Positions 1 through 7,808 of a DNA stretch of 64,000 nucleotides are shown piece after piece. Under the pieces are notes generated by a model, which saw nothing but the letters and a program-made list of their open reading frames with translations, searched no databases and was not told the DNA's origin. How positions within the stretch are numbered: the stretch's first letter is position 1; each line of letters begins with the position of its first letter. Location of the stretch: assembly GCA_003130845.1 (NCBI GenBank), contig QEXW01000072.1, positions 31,413 through 95,412 of the forward strand, given 5' to 3'. Source of the stretch: Anaerolineae bacterium. GTDB lineage: Bacteria; Chloroflexota; Anaerolineae; Anaerolineales; Villigracilaceae. Both the position numbers and the translations under genes were made by a program.

Positions 1-637
1 TTTGCGTTTCCACTTGGGCAGCCCAGCCGATGGCATCTTGGTCAATCAACCCCCAAGTTCCGTAATGGATGGGGATAACATGTTTCGGCGTAAGCAATTT
101 GACGGCTCGCAGCGCATCGTCTGGCCCCATGGTGAAATTATCGCCAATCGGTAAGACGGCCACTTCCAACCCTTCTTCGCCGATGAGTTTCATATCGCCA
201 AATAGGCCGGTGTCGCCGGCAAGATAGATTTTTTTCCCATCGGCGGTGGTCAGCAAAAAACCGGCCGGATTGCCGCCGTATGAACCATCTGGCAAGGCTG
301 ACCCGTGCAACGCCAAGGTCAGTTTTAGGTACCCAAACGGATATTTGAACCCACCGCCTAAATGCTGGGGGTGAGTTTTTTCCACGCCCTGCGCCGCCAG
401 CCAGTTACAGATTTCAAAATTGGAGATGACGGTCGCCCCGGTGCGCTTTGCAATGCTCACGGCATCGCCGACGTGGTCGCCGTGCCCATGTGTAATTAAA
501 ATAAAGTCTGCCGCGATAGATTCCGGTTTGACCGGTGAGGCCGGATTACCGCTGAAGAAAGGGTCAATGACTAAGCGGTGTCCACCGGTTTCCAACCCCA
601 GGGTGGCGTGTCCGTACCAAGTGAGTTTGTGTGACAT
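1..637 (-). CDS. Metal-dependent hydrolase, UPF0173/beta-lactamase fold (3' end outside window)
   Basis: Translation of the minus strand begins MSHKLTWYGHATLGLETGG and carries the metallo-beta-lactamase metal motif THGHGDHV (His50, His52, Asp54, His55), with a later GDTGLFGDM and an IPIHYGTW histidine motif. This pattern fits the small UPF0173 (YtkL-like) hydrolases of about 225 residues, so only the last few codons lie beyond position 1. The start at 637 is set by AGGAGG on the minus strand (643-648). Upstream, TTGACC and TATACT with 17-bp spacing form a good promoter. The substrate of this family is unknown. It is transcribed divergently from the channel gene. Confidence 0.85.
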   Translation of the reverse strand, partial: MSHKLTWYGHATLGLETGGHRLVIDPFFSGNPASPVKPESIAADFILITHGHGDHVGDAVSIAKRTGATVISNFEICNWLAAQGVEKTHPQHLGGGFKYPFGYLKLTLALHGSALPDGSYGGNPAGFLLTTADGKKIYLAGDTGLFGDMKLIGEEGLEVAVLPIGDNFTMGPDDALRAVKLLTPKHVIPIHYGTWGLIDQDAIGWAAQVETQ

Positions 638-680
638 CGAATCCTCCTGACGGTGAATGGTTTGCTTATTTTCGATTTTT

Positions 681-709
681 AGTATAGGGAAATTTATCTC
701 CCAGGTCAA
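681..709 (-). promoter_or_regulatory. Sigma-70-type promoter of the UPF0173-like hydrolase
   Basis: On the minus strand TTGACC (709-704) and TATACT (686-681) are separated by 17 bases. A transcript would start near 674, leaving a leader of roughly 37 bases before the ATG at 637. Confidence 0.6.
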
Positions 710-728
710 TCACAAACAAAAAAACGTC

Positions 729-734
729 TATAAT
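729..734 (+). promoter_or_regulatory. -10 box upstream of the channel gene
   Basis: A perfect TATAAT lies 40 bases upstream of the ATG at 775. No convincing -35 hexamer is seen at the right distance, so this is only a candidate. Confidence 0.35.
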
Positions 735-774
735 CAAGTCATCTTCTCCAATCAGGGAGATTGTGCCTTGGCGT

Positions 775-2679
775 ATGTCTCACAAACCCTCTTTCTCTGA
801 AAAAATTCGCTATTGGTTCGATAATTACATGTCCAGCGGTACCTTGGCACTGATTGGTGGCTTGGGGGTTATCTCGTTAGCCGTTATTCTGCTGGCAGCC
901 ACCATCATTAGTTTGGGTGGAACCTTCCTGGCGCCAGAAGGCTCAGCCGGCATGGATTTTATCGAAGCAGCTTGGGAGAGCCTGATGCGCACCCTCGACC
1001 CCGGCACAATGGGTGGCGATGTAGGCTGGGGATTCCGCTGGGTGATGTTGTTCGTCACACTGGGTGGAATCTTTATCATCAGTACTCTGATTGGCGTGCT
1101 GACGACCGGTTTAGAGAGCAAAATCGAAGAACTGCGCAAAGGCCGCTCGCGCGTTTTGGAGACAAACCATATTGTGATTCTGGGATGGTCGCACCAAGTG
1201 TTCCCCATCATCTCAGAATTGGTGATTGCCAATCAGAACCAAAAGCGCAGTGTCATTGCTATTTTGGCAGATAAAGACAAATTAGAGATGGAAGAAGAAA
1301 TTCGCACCCACGTGGGTGAAAGTGGTCGAACTCGTATCATCTGTCGTTCCGGTTCACCCAGCGATCCGGCTGACTTGGAAATTGTCAACCCACATGCTGC
1401 CCGCACAATTATTATTTTGCCTCCTGAGACTGGTGATGCAGATGCCGCCGTTATCAAAGCGGCCCTGGCGTTGACCAATAGTCCAAACCGTCACCCTGAG
1501 CCATACAACATTGTGACACAATTGCGTAATGCACATAGCTTGGCTATCCTGCGTATGATTGGAAAAAACGACCGGCTCAGCGCCATCTTAACACCCGAAG
1601 TGATTGCACGCGTTACAGCACAAACTGCGCGGCAATCTGGCCTTTCGGTGGTTTACACCGAATTGCTCAACTTTGGTGGCGATGAAATTTACTTCAAAGA
1701 AGAGCCTACCCTGTCTGGAAAAATGTATGGAGACGCACTGCTCTCTTATGAAGATTCAGCCTTGCTAGGCATTCGACGTGCCGATGGCACAGTTCTGCTC
1801 AACCCGCCCTCTGAAACACGCTTTGCACCTGGCGACCAACTGATAATCATTTCTGCCGATGATGATACCATCCGGCTTTCTGGCCTAAGCAACCCGCCGG
1901 TGCAGACCAGCCTGATTCGTAGTGCATTCAAACGCGCCGTTTCGCCACCTGAAAAGGCTCTTATCTTGGGTTGGAATGCTGCCGGCCCGGTTATTCTGCG
2001 AGAACTCGATAATTATGTTGCTCCTCATTCAAGCGTAACCGTCGTTGCCGCGCCGCAATTCCAGGCCCAAGTTCAGTCGTGTTGTGCGCTCCAGAACCAG
2101 ACTCTCACCTTTCGTTCGGGCGATACAACCGATCGCGACTTGTTGGATGCTCTCCAAATTCACAATTACAATCATGTCATCGCTCTCGCCGATACGAATC
2201 TCGATGTGCAATCGGCAGATGCACGCACACTGATTACTCTTTTGCACCTACGCAATATCGCCGGCCTGGATGAGACACCCTTCTCCATCGTGAGTGAAAT
2301 GCTCGACCTGCGCAATCGTGAACTCGCCGCTGTAACCAATGTGGATGACTTTATCGTGAGTGACCATCTCATCAGTCTGATGACCGCCCAACTGGCCGAA
2401 AATGCCGAGTTATTCGGTGTGTTGAGTGATTTGTTTGACCCACAGGGTTGTGAAATTTACTTGAAGCCGGTGGCAGATTATGTAGAATTAGGCCAAGCAG
2501 TGAATTTCTACACGGTGGTTGAAGCTGCCCGCCGTAGGCACGAAACGGCCATTGGGTATCGGCTGAATGCACAAGCCCGAAACCCTGCCCAGCAGTTTGG
2601 GGTTTACATCAACCCGAAAAAGTCAACGGAAATCCGTTTTGTGGAAGGCGATAAAATCATCGTCTTGGCTGAAGATTAA
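775..2679 (+). CDS. CASTOR/POLLUX-like ion channel with TrkA/RCK NAD-binding domains
   Basis: This is a membrane ion channel subunit with large cytoplasmic regulatory domains. The N-terminus has a transmembrane helix (about residues 23-48), a pore-helix-like stretch ending LDPGTMGGD, and a second helix (FVTLGGIFIISTLIGV). Two Rossmann-like TrkA-N segments follow, the first at VILGWSHQVFPIISEL and the second at ALILGWNAAGPVILREL. This layout matches the prokaryotic CASTOR/POLLUX-related family. A GTG at 763 would add four residues but sits only two bases from AGGGAGA (754-760); the ATG at 775 has a rather long spacing, so the start is uncertain. Ion selectivity cannot be read from the sequence. 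It precedes the sulfur-carrier gene by 21 bases. Confidence 0.8.
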   Translation: MSHKPSFSEKIRYWFDNYMSSGTLALIGGLGVISLAVILLAATIISLGGTFLAPEGSAGMDFIEAAWESLMRTLDPGTMGGDVGWGFRWVMLFVTLGGIFIISTLIGVLTTGLESKIEELRKGRSRVLETNHIVILGWSHQVFPIISELVIANQNQKRSVIAILADKDKLEMEEEIRTHVGESGRTRIICRSGSPSDPADLEIVNPHAARTIIILPPETGDADAAVIKAALALTNSPNRHPEPYNIVTQLRNAHSLAILRMIGKNDRLSAILTPEVIARVTAQTARQSGLSVVYTELLNFGGDEIYFKEEPTLSGKMYGDALLSYEDSALLGIRRADGTVLLNPPSETRFAPGDQLIIISADDDTIRLSGLSNPPVQTSLIRSAFKRAVSPPEKALILGWNAAGPVILRELDNYVAPHSSVTVVAAPQFQAQVQSCCALQNQTLTFRSGDTTDRDLLDALQIHNYNHVIALADTNLDVQSADARTLITLLHLRNIAGLDETPFSIVSEMLDLRNRELAAVTNVDDFIVSDHLISLMTAQLAENAELFGVLSDLFDPQGCEIYLKPVADYVELGQAVNFYTVVEAARRRHETAIGYRLNAQARNPAQQFGVYINPKKSTEIRFVEGDKIIVLAED

Positions 2680-2700
2680 CCACTGAATGACAGGGATAAA

Positions 2701-2901
2701 ATGACCGTTAAACTTGTTTTACGTGGCAAAGAATACGAAGTCAAACCTGGCATGACCTTGCTCGATTCCCTCAAGAAAATTGATGTTTTGCCCGAATCGG
2801 TCATTGCCGTACGTGATGGAGAGATGATTCTCGAAGATGAAATCCTGAAAGACGGTGATGTGGTCAAATTGGTGGCCGTCATTTCAGGGGGCGCACAATG
2901 A
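2701..2901 (+). CDS. MoaD/ThiS-type ubiquitin-like sulfur carrier (TtuB-like)
   Basis: A 66-residue beta-grasp protein (MTVKLVLRGKEYEV start) of the MoaD/ThiS/TtuB class, which carries sulfur as a C-terminal thiocarboxylate. It ends ISGGAQ: the diglycine is followed by two extra residues, so maturation would need trimming. The stop codon overlaps the start of the next gene (ATGA at 2898-2901), a PP-loop tRNA thiolase, so translation is coupled. The pairing mirrors TtuB/TtuA, which makes 2-thiouridine-type modification in tRNA. A role in molybdopterin or thiamine synthesis is less likely because no moa or thi gene is near. Confidence 0.8.
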   Translation: MTVKLVLRGKEYEVKPGMTLLDSLKKIDVLPESVIAVRDGEMILEDEILKDGDVVKLVAVISGGAQ

Positions 2902-3824
2902 AGTGCAGAACGTGTGGCGCAAAAGCCGCTGTCAACATGCGTCAACACAAATTGGCGCTGTGCAAACAACACTTTTTGGATTGGGTTCCCATCCAAACAG
3001 CGCGTTTCATCAAGAAATATCGTATGTTTGGGCCAGAGGAGAGGGTGCTGGTTGCTGTTTCGGGCGGCAAGGACTCTCTTTCGTTGTGGGACATCCTGCA
3101 TCGCTTGGGGTATCAGGCAGATGGTTTGTATCTTGGTTTAGGAATTGATGAGGGCCTGGGCTATTCCGATGAATCGCGCCGTCTGACCGAACAATTTGCT
3201 CGTCAGCATGGCCTGAAACTTCACATTGTAGATGTGCAAGCCACCTACGGTTACGATATTCCGACTCTTTCGGCACTCACTCATCGAGGGCAAAATCGCC
3301 CGTGTGCCGTGTGTGGTGTGGTGAAACGACACGAAATGAATCGCATTGCCCGCGATTTAGGTTACGATGTGTTGGCCACCGGTCATAACCTGGATGACGA
3401 AGCCTCCGTTCTATTTGGCAATACGCTCTCTTGGCAGGCTGAATTCCTTCTGCGTCAAGGGCCGGTATTGCCAGCGCATGATGGCTTGGCCCGCAAAGTC
3501 AAACCGTTGTGCCGCTTTTACGAGAAAGAAATGACCGCGTATGCGCTGTTACGGGGCATTGAATACATTTACGAGGAATGTCCATTTTCGGCCGGCTCAA
3601 CCACCATTTACTATAAAGAACTGCTCAACCGCCTGGAAAACGACCGCCCCGGCGCCAAATTGGCCTTTTACCTGAAATTTTTAGAAGCGCGTGAAAACGG
3701 ACTTTTTCGTTCCTCTCTTGATTCTTCCCAACCGATGTATAATTGCCCGTCCTGTGGTCAGCCGACCCAATACGAAGGAAAGTGCTCATTTTGCAGAATG
3801 ATAGAGAAAGTGCAACCCGCCTGA
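2898..3824 (+). CDS. TtuA-like tRNA 2-thiolation enzyme (PP-loop ATPase)
   Basis: A 308-residue protein of the TtuA/Ncs6 group, which adenylates a tRNA uridine and replaces its oxygen with sulfur. Visible features are an N-terminal CRTCG zinc pair with further Cys/His (residues 3-25), the PP-loop SGGKDS (about residues 54-59), a catalytic CAVCG pair (about residue 135) and TGHNLDDEA downstream of it. A C-terminal zinc ribbon has CPSCG and CSFC. These are the standard parts of the Fe-S-dependent thiolases. It is coupled by ATGA to the sulfur carrier that would feed it. Its own stop overlaps the next start (TGATG at 3822-3826). Confidence 0.88.
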   Translation: MKCRTCGAKAAVNMRQHKLALCKQHFLDWVPIQTARFIKKYRMFGPEERVLVAVSGGKDSLSLWDILHRLGYQADGLYLGLGIDEGLGYSDESRRLTEQFARQHGLKLHIVDVQATYGYDIPTLSALTHRGQNRPCAVCGVVKRHEMNRIARDLGYDVLATGHNLDDEASVLFGNTLSWQAEFLLRQGPVLPAHDGLARKVKPLCRFYEKEMTAYALLRGIEYIYEECPFSAGSTTIYYKELLNRLENDRPGAKLAFYLKFLEARENGLFRSSLDSSQPMYNCPSCGQPTQYEGKCSFCRMIEKVQPA

Positions 3825-4441
3825 TGAAACCCACTGTAGACCCTGTGTTGGATTACAAACGCTTGGTGGCTGAAGGTTATAACTTTTGTGCGGAAATTTA
3901 TGAACCGTCTTCCCGCCAGCCTCTTCTTTCCGCTATTAAATGGCTAAAAAATAAACTCCCCAATCGGGCGCGTGTACTGGATATTGGCTGCGGTAACGGT
4001 CTACCACTCACGCGTGAACTGGCAAAACGTTTTGCAGTCACCGGTGTGGATATTTCTTTCGAACAAATTCGCCGTGCGCGTGACCATATTCGCCATGCGG
4101 AATTTTTTCACAGCGACATCATGGGCCTCGATTTTCCGGTGGCAAGCTTTGAAGCGGTGGTCGCCTTCCAGGTTATCGTACATATTCCGCGCGGTGAGCA
4201 TGAACGCTTATTCCGAGCCATTTCCCGTTGGTTGACGCCGGGTGGGTACCTGCTTGTGACTTTGGCCCGCGAATCACAAGAAGGATACTTGCAATCAGAT
4301 TTTTTTGGAACGCCCATGTTCTGGAGTCACTATAGCCTGCCAGAATACCGCGCCTTGCTGACCGAAACCGGCTTTGATATTGTGGATATTCAATACGAGC
4401 AGACAGACTTTCCGCTTGCGCTTTGCAAGACGACCGTTTAA
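3824..4441 (+). CDS. Class I SAM-dependent methyltransferase
   Basis: A 205-residue Rossmann-fold methyltransferase. Motif I is VLDIGCGNGLPL (about residues 50-61), followed by VTGVDIS for the acidic ribose-binding residue and LTPGGYLLVTL for motif post-III. The start at 3824 is chosen because it overlaps the previous stop, whereas an upstream start at 3743 would overlap the thiolase by 80 bases. The substrate is not identifiable. Its place behind the tRNA thiolation pair and before a queuosine-precursor transporter makes a tRNA-modification role tempting but unproven. Confidence 0.75.
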   Translation: MKPTVDPVLDYKRLVAEGYNFCAEIYEPSSRQPLLSAIKWLKNKLPNRARVLDIGCGNGLPLTRELAKRFAVTGVDISFEQIRRARDHIRHAEFFHSDIMGLDFPVASFEAVVAFQVIVHIPRGEHERLFRAISRWLTPGGYLLVTLARESQEGYLQSDFFGTPMFWSHYSLPEYRALLTETGFDIVDIQYEQTDFPLALCKTTV

Positions 4442-4496
4442 CTTCCTCATCCGCCTATAAAACCATAAATCATATCTTCACAGGACCGAGTAGTCT

Positions 4497-5210
4497 ATGC
4501 AATCCAACAAGACCTATCACTACTTTGACTTTATCATGGCCGCTTTTGTGACCGTTTTGGTGGTCTCGAATATCGCTTCTTCGGCCAAAATTATTGACCT
4601 AGGCTTTCAACTCTTTGGCGTGCCGATGGCTTTCGATGCCGGCACCATTCTCTTCCCCGTTTCGTACATTTTTGGTGATATTCTGACAGAAGTGTATGGC
4701 TATCAGCGCTCGCGGCGCGTAATCTGGGCCGGTTTTGCGGCCTTGGCGCTCTCTGCGCTGGTCTTTTGGCTGATTCAGCACCTACCTGGCGAGGCGGCTT
4801 GGCAGCAATACGCCGGTGATGCCGCATACGCAGCCATTTTGGGCGGCATGTCTAGCGGGGGCATTTTGCTTGGCTCGCTGGCTGGTTACTGGAGCGGTGA
4901 ATTTTCCAACTCGTTTGTGCTGGCAAAACTAAAAATACACACGGCTGGTCGGCATCTGTGGCTGCGCACCATCAGCAGCACCTTGGTTGGGCAGGGCGTG
5001 GATACCCTGGCGTTTGTCTTGGTGGCTACGCTGTTGGGTGTTTTCCCGTGGAGCTTATTCGTAACCCTGACCGTGACCAATTATCTGTTCAAATGTGCAG
5101 TGGAAGCCCTGATGACGCCGGTTACCTATGCGCTGGTCAACCTGCTAAAGCGCGCCGAAAACGAGGATTTCTACGACCGCGAGACGAATTTTAATCCGTT
5201 TGCGGCTTAA
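4497..5210 (+). CDS. Queuosine precursor transporter, YhhQ/VUT family
   Basis: A 237-residue integral membrane protein with about six hydrophobic segments. The N-terminal VVSNIASSAKI, the FDAGTILFPVSYIFGDILTEVYG segment and the later TLVGQGVDTLAFV are characteristic of the YhhQ (COG1738) family, which imports preQ0 or preQ1 for queuosine synthesis. No preQ1 riboswitch was recognised in the 55-base gap upstream. It ends the 0.8-5.2 kb run of genes and is followed by a hairpin at 5218-5247. Confidence 0.85.
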   Translation: MQSNKTYHYFDFIMAAFVTVLVVSNIASSAKIIDLGFQLFGVPMAFDAGTILFPVSYIFGDILTEVYGYQRSRRVIWAGFAALALSALVFWLIQHLPGEAAWQQYAGDAAYAAILGGMSSGGILLGSLAGYWSGEFSNSFVLAKLKIHTAGRHLWLRTISSTLVGQGVDTLAFVLVATLLGVFPWSLFVTLTVTNYLFKCAVEALMTPVTYALVNLLKRAENEDFYDRETNFNPFAA

Positions 5211-5217
5211 AACCGAA

Positions 5218-5247
5218 ACATCCCTGCTCAGGTTGGGGCAGGGATGT
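5218..5247. terminator. Hairpin between convergent genes
   Basis: ACATCCCTGC (5218-5227) and GCAGGGATGT (5238-5247) form a perfect 10-bp stem with a 10-base loop. There is no strong T-run on either side, so it may be a weak bidirectional terminator for the two converging genes. Confidence 0.45.
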
Positions 5248-5271
5248 GATTTATGAACCTGGGGAGTTGTT

Positions 5272-5517
5272 TTAGGCTGCTTCCACGCGAACTTCGGGGA
5301 AGAATTGCTTAATCGTTCCTTCCACCCAGCCATGCAAAGTAGAAGGCGAAAGCGGGCATCCTAAACAGGCGCCCCCCAGTCGCACCTTCAGGGTAACATC
5401 ATCAAAAGAGATAAATTCCACCGACCCGCCGTGAAATTGTTCAATATACGCGCTCAGGTTTTCTACCAACGCCCGCAATTGTGCTTCCTTAGGGCTGACG
5501 CTTGATTCTGTTGTCAT
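5272..5517 (-). CDS. Possible internal gene: stand-alone 81-residue NifU-like (Nfu) protein
   Basis: Within the fusion frame, an ATG at 5517 is preceded on the minus strand by GGAGG with a seven-base spacer (GGAGG, then TTATCAT, then ATG), the best ribosome site in this part of the window. The product, beginning MTTESSVSPKEAQ, would be the complete Nfu domain including GGACLGCP, about the size of free-standing NifU C-terminal proteins. Two readings are possible: an in-frame nested start giving both a fusion and a free Nfu, or two adjacent genes joined because no stop lies between them. Confidence 0.5.
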   Translation of the reverse strand: MTTESSVSPKEAQLRALVENLSAYIEQFHGGSVEFISFDDVTLKVRLGGACLGCPLSPSTLHGWVEGTIKQFFPEVRVEAA

Positions 5518-6006
5518 ATGATAACCTCCGTTCCCGATTGGCGAGACATTTTCCTTTACGCCTTTGCGAATCATGGATTTGACTTGTTGTTGCGCATCCA
5601 CCCAGCGTGAAGAAACTGCTTGTGCCAGCCGGTCCAAGATAATTTGGCCAGTTTGCGGGTGAAAATCTTGCAGTGTACGCAGGTTATCGCCACGTACAAC
5701 TAGCACTTCACAGGGGGTACTGCAAACAACAGACGAACTATATGCGGGATTTCCCAACACGGCTGACCAGCCAAATACCCCCCCGGCGCGAATCCGGTTC
5801 AAGTTGATGGGTTCGCCATCGTACGGTTTGTAGCGAATCACCACCTCACCCTGGGTTAGCAAATATAACCACTCTGCCTTTTCTCCCTGCTCGATGACAA
5901 TCGCCCCTTCGGGATACTTGCGGGCATGAAAAAGCGGCGCAATGATTTTCAAATCAGCGCTGCTCAAATCACGAAATAACGGAAAGCGAATCAATTCAGC
6001 CAGCAT
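5272..6006 (-). CDS. Cyclic-nucleotide-binding domain fused to NifU-like C-terminal domain
   Basis: A 244-residue protein with two parts. Residues about 8-125 form a cNMP-binding (Crp-type effector) domain: FRDLSSADLKIIAPLF, then YPEGAIVIEQGEKAEWLYLLTQG and GGVFGWSAVLG. There is no DNA-binding helix-turn-helix. Residues about 175-244 form a NifU/Nfu C-terminal domain with the cluster-binding pair CLGC in GGACLGCPLSPSTL. Nfu domains carry Fe-S clusters to target proteins. The join holds a strong internal ribosome site (see 5272-5517), so the second domain may also be made alone. The start at 6006 has no Shine-Dalgarno sequence, but TATTAT ends eight bases upstream, suggesting a leaderless message. 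Confidence 0.75.
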   Translation of the reverse strand: MLAELIRFPLFRDLSSADLKIIAPLFHARKYPEGAIVIEQGEKAEWLYLLTQGEVVIRYKPYDGEPINLNRIRAGGVFGWSAVLGNPAYSSSVVCSTPCEVLVVRGDNLRTLQDFHPQTGQIILDRLAQAVSSRWVDAQQQVKSMIRKGVKENVSPIGNGGYHMTTESSVSPKEAQLRALVENLSAYIEQFHGGSVEFISFDDVTLKVRLGGACLGCPLSPSTLHGWVEGTIKQFFPEVRVEAA

Positions 6007-6013
6007 TGTCTAG

Positions 6014-6019
6014 ATAATA
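6014..6019 (-). promoter_or_regulatory. -10 box giving a near-leaderless transcript of the cNMP/NifU gene
   Basis: TATTAT on the minus strand is followed by seven bases (CTAGACA) and the ATG at 6006, so transcription would start at or beside the start codon. A perfect inverted repeat lies immediately upstream. Confidence 0.4.
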
Positions 6020-6023
6020 AATC

Positions 6024-6041
6024 TGTAAGGCTCACCTTACA
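6024..6041. promoter_or_regulatory. Perfect palindromic operator-like site
   Basis: TGTAAGG (6024-6030) and CCTTACA (6035-6041) are perfect inverted arms around CTCA. The site falls just upstream of the TATTAT box of the cNMP/NifU gene, in the promoter spacer, where a repressor would block polymerase. It resembles metal-responsive DtxR-type palindromes in general shape only; the regulator is unknown. Confidence 0.5.
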
Positions 6042-6131
6042 TAGTGGCAAATTTCCTGAATTGGTTGACATTTATCCCGTTCTTTGTGACATTCTGGCGG
6101 ATAAGACGCGCCATTAATCAGGGTCATCAGG

Positions 6132-6137
6132 TATACT
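6132..6137 (+). promoter_or_regulatory. Candidate -10 box of the ECF sigma operon
   Basis: TATACT lies 41 bases before the ATG at 6179. No good -35 hexamer is present, which would be expected if the sigma factor drives its own promoter with a different -35 signal. Confidence 0.25.
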
Positions 6138-6178
6138 ACAAAAACATCTGTCACTTTTTCAAGGACAAGCGCATCCAA

Positions 6179-6784
6179 ATGATAAACGAAGCAGACCCCC
6201 CTCTCTCTCTTGATGCTTTGCGGTCAGGCGACCGTGCCGAATTCGCTCGTTTGGTCGAAATCTACTACACACCCATTTATCGGCTAGCGCTCAAAATGCT
6301 TGCGCGTGAACAAGATGCGGAGGACGTGCTTCAAAACACGTTTCTGAAAGCGCTCCAGCACATCGGTGAATTTGAAGGCCGCTCCACCCTCTCCACTTGG
6401 TTATATCGAATTGCGGCCAACGAAGCCCTTATGTTTCTGCGTCGCAAGCGCCCAGAAGTCTCAATAAACGACGAGGCAGAAGAAGCCGACGATAGCCTGC
6501 CCATGCCTGAGCAATTTACCGATTGGTGCTGCCTGCCCGAACAAGAATTTGCCACCGCCGAGGCCAAACGGCAACTCGACCAAGCCATTCTAAAATTGCC
6601 TGAAAAACTGCGCGTTGTTTTCTTGTTGCGCGATATAGAAGGCCTTTCCATCAAAGAAACCAGCGAAGTACTGAACCTGACTGAAACTGCTGTCAAAACG
6701 CGACTTTTACGAGCCCGCCTCGCTCTGAGAGAATATCTTGCCGCATATTTTTCGGAACGTCTCCTTTCGGAGAATGAGAAATGA
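6179..6784 (+). CDS. ECF-type RNA polymerase sigma factor
   Basis: A 201-residue sigma-70 family factor with only regions 2 and 4. Region 2 is seen in FARLVEIYYTPIYRLALKML and DAEDVLQNTFLKALQ, with the DNA-melting segment LSTWLYRIAANEALMFLRR. Region 4 holds the helix-turn-helix around LPEKLRVVFLLRDIEGLSIKETSEVLNLTE. The ATG at 6179 is preferred over one at 6044 because ECF factors begin close to region 2 and AAGGAC lies upstream. The following anti-sigma gene overlaps it by four bases (ATGA). The downstream genes are thiol-redox proteins, so the factor may respond to disulfide stress. Confidence 0.88.
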   Translation: MINEADPPLSLDALRSGDRAEFARLVEIYYTPIYRLALKMLAREQDAEDVLQNTFLKALQHIGEFEGRSTLSTWLYRIAANEALMFLRRKRPEVSINDEAEEADDSLPMPEQFTDWCCLPEQEFATAEAKRQLDQAILKLPEKLRVVFLLRDIEGLSIKETSEVLNLTETAVKTRLLRARLALREYLAAYFSERLLSENEK

Positions 6785-7053
6785 CACTTCACTCGCACAC
6801 TCACGATATGTCTTGCCAACAACTGCTTGCTTCGATTGGTGATTATGTCGAAGGCGATTTGGCTCCTGAACTGTGCCAGGAAATCGAGCGGCACCTGGCT
6901 GCTTGTGACCACTGCCGCGTGGTGGTAGATACGCTCAACAAAACCATCACCCTCTATCATGCCTCAGCGCACGAAACCGAAGTCCCATCCGAGGTGCGTG
7001 GCCGGCTCTTTCAAGTGCTTAAACTCGATAATTTGCGTGAAAAGAAGTCCTGA
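6781..7053 (+). CDS. Zinc-binding anti-sigma factor (zf-HC2 type)
   Basis: A 90-residue soluble protein with the anti-sigma zinc motif HLAACDHC (His-x3-Cys-x2-Cys, about residues 39-46) and a nearby N-terminal MSCQQLL cysteine, the pattern of ZAS domains such as RsrA. It would bind and hold the ECF sigma encoded immediately before it, with which it overlaps at ATGA. There is no transmembrane segment, so a cytoplasmic signal, such as oxidation of the zinc cysteines, is more likely than an envelope signal. Confidence 0.8.
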   Translation: MTLHSHTHDMSCQQLLASIGDYVEGDLAPELCQEIERHLAACDHCRVVVDTLNKTITLYHASAHETEVPSEVRGRLFQVLKLDNLREKKS

Positions 7054-7133
7054 GAAGTTGTCACTTTTAATGTGTATTTGCATCCAAAAAACGAACCAGT
7101 TTTTACTGGTATCTTTCCTGAGGAGAATTTTTT

Positions 7134-7802
7134 ATGGAAAAACTACTTCCGGCTGAAATCGTCCGCCAAATTCGCGAGGTCTTCCAGCAACTCAAGCACC
7201 CGGTGCAAATCCTTTTCTTTGGCACACAGAAACATTGTGAATATTGCACAGAAATTCGTCAGCTGCTGGAGGAGGTCTCTGAACTTTCCGATTTGATTGG
7301 CCTATCTGTTTATGATGTCGAGCAAGATGCCGACCTAGCAAAATTGTATCGTGTCGAAGGCAAAGCTCCGGCTACCATCATTGCTGCGCGTGAAGGTGAG
7401 CAAATCACCGATTTTGGCATCCGTTATCTTGGCATCCCCTCGGGTCACGAGTTTACCACCCTTATTCAGGCCATTTTGCTGGTCTCGGCACGTGATTCCG
7501 GCCTAACGCCACAATCTCGTGAATATATTCAGTCCCTCACCAAACCGCTTCACCTAGAAGTCTTCGTCACTCCGACTTGCCCTTACTGCCCGCGTGCAGT
7601 TGTACTCGCTTACCAATTGGCCATGGAAAATCCCAAAATGGTCTTAGCCGAAGGGATTGAAGCGATGGAATTTGATGAACTCTCCAATCGCTACATGATT
7701 AGCGGCGTGCCTGATACAGTCATCAATGCGGATGCCGGACGCGTGGTAGGCGCTGTTCCCGAAAGCCACATGTTGGCTGAGCTGATGCGCGTTTTGGGGT
7801 AA
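7134..7802 (+). CDS. Protein disulfide oxidoreductase (PDO), two thioredoxin folds
   Basis: A 222-residue cytoplasmic protein with two thioredoxin/glutaredoxin units, each with its own active site: KHCEYC (about residue 36) and TPTCPYC (about residue 147). The cis-proline segments are KAPATII and GVPDTVI. This double-fold architecture is that of PDO proteins, which make or shuffle disulfides in the cytoplasm and are common in thermophiles. GAGGAG sits upstream of the ATG. The gene follows the sigma/anti-sigma pair and precedes a TlpA-like gene by six bases. Confidence 0.85.
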   Translation: MEKLLPAEIVRQIREVFQQLKHPVQILFFGTQKHCEYCTEIRQLLEEVSELSDLIGLSVYDVEQDADLAKLYRVEGKAPATIIAAREGEQITDFGIRYLGIPSGHEFTTLIQAILLVSARDSGLTPQSREYIQSLTKPLHLEVFVTPTCPYCPRAVVLAYQLAMENPKMVLAEGIEAMEFDELSNRYMISGVPDTVINADAGRVVGAVPESHMLAELMRVLG

Positions 7803-7808
7803 CTGTTC

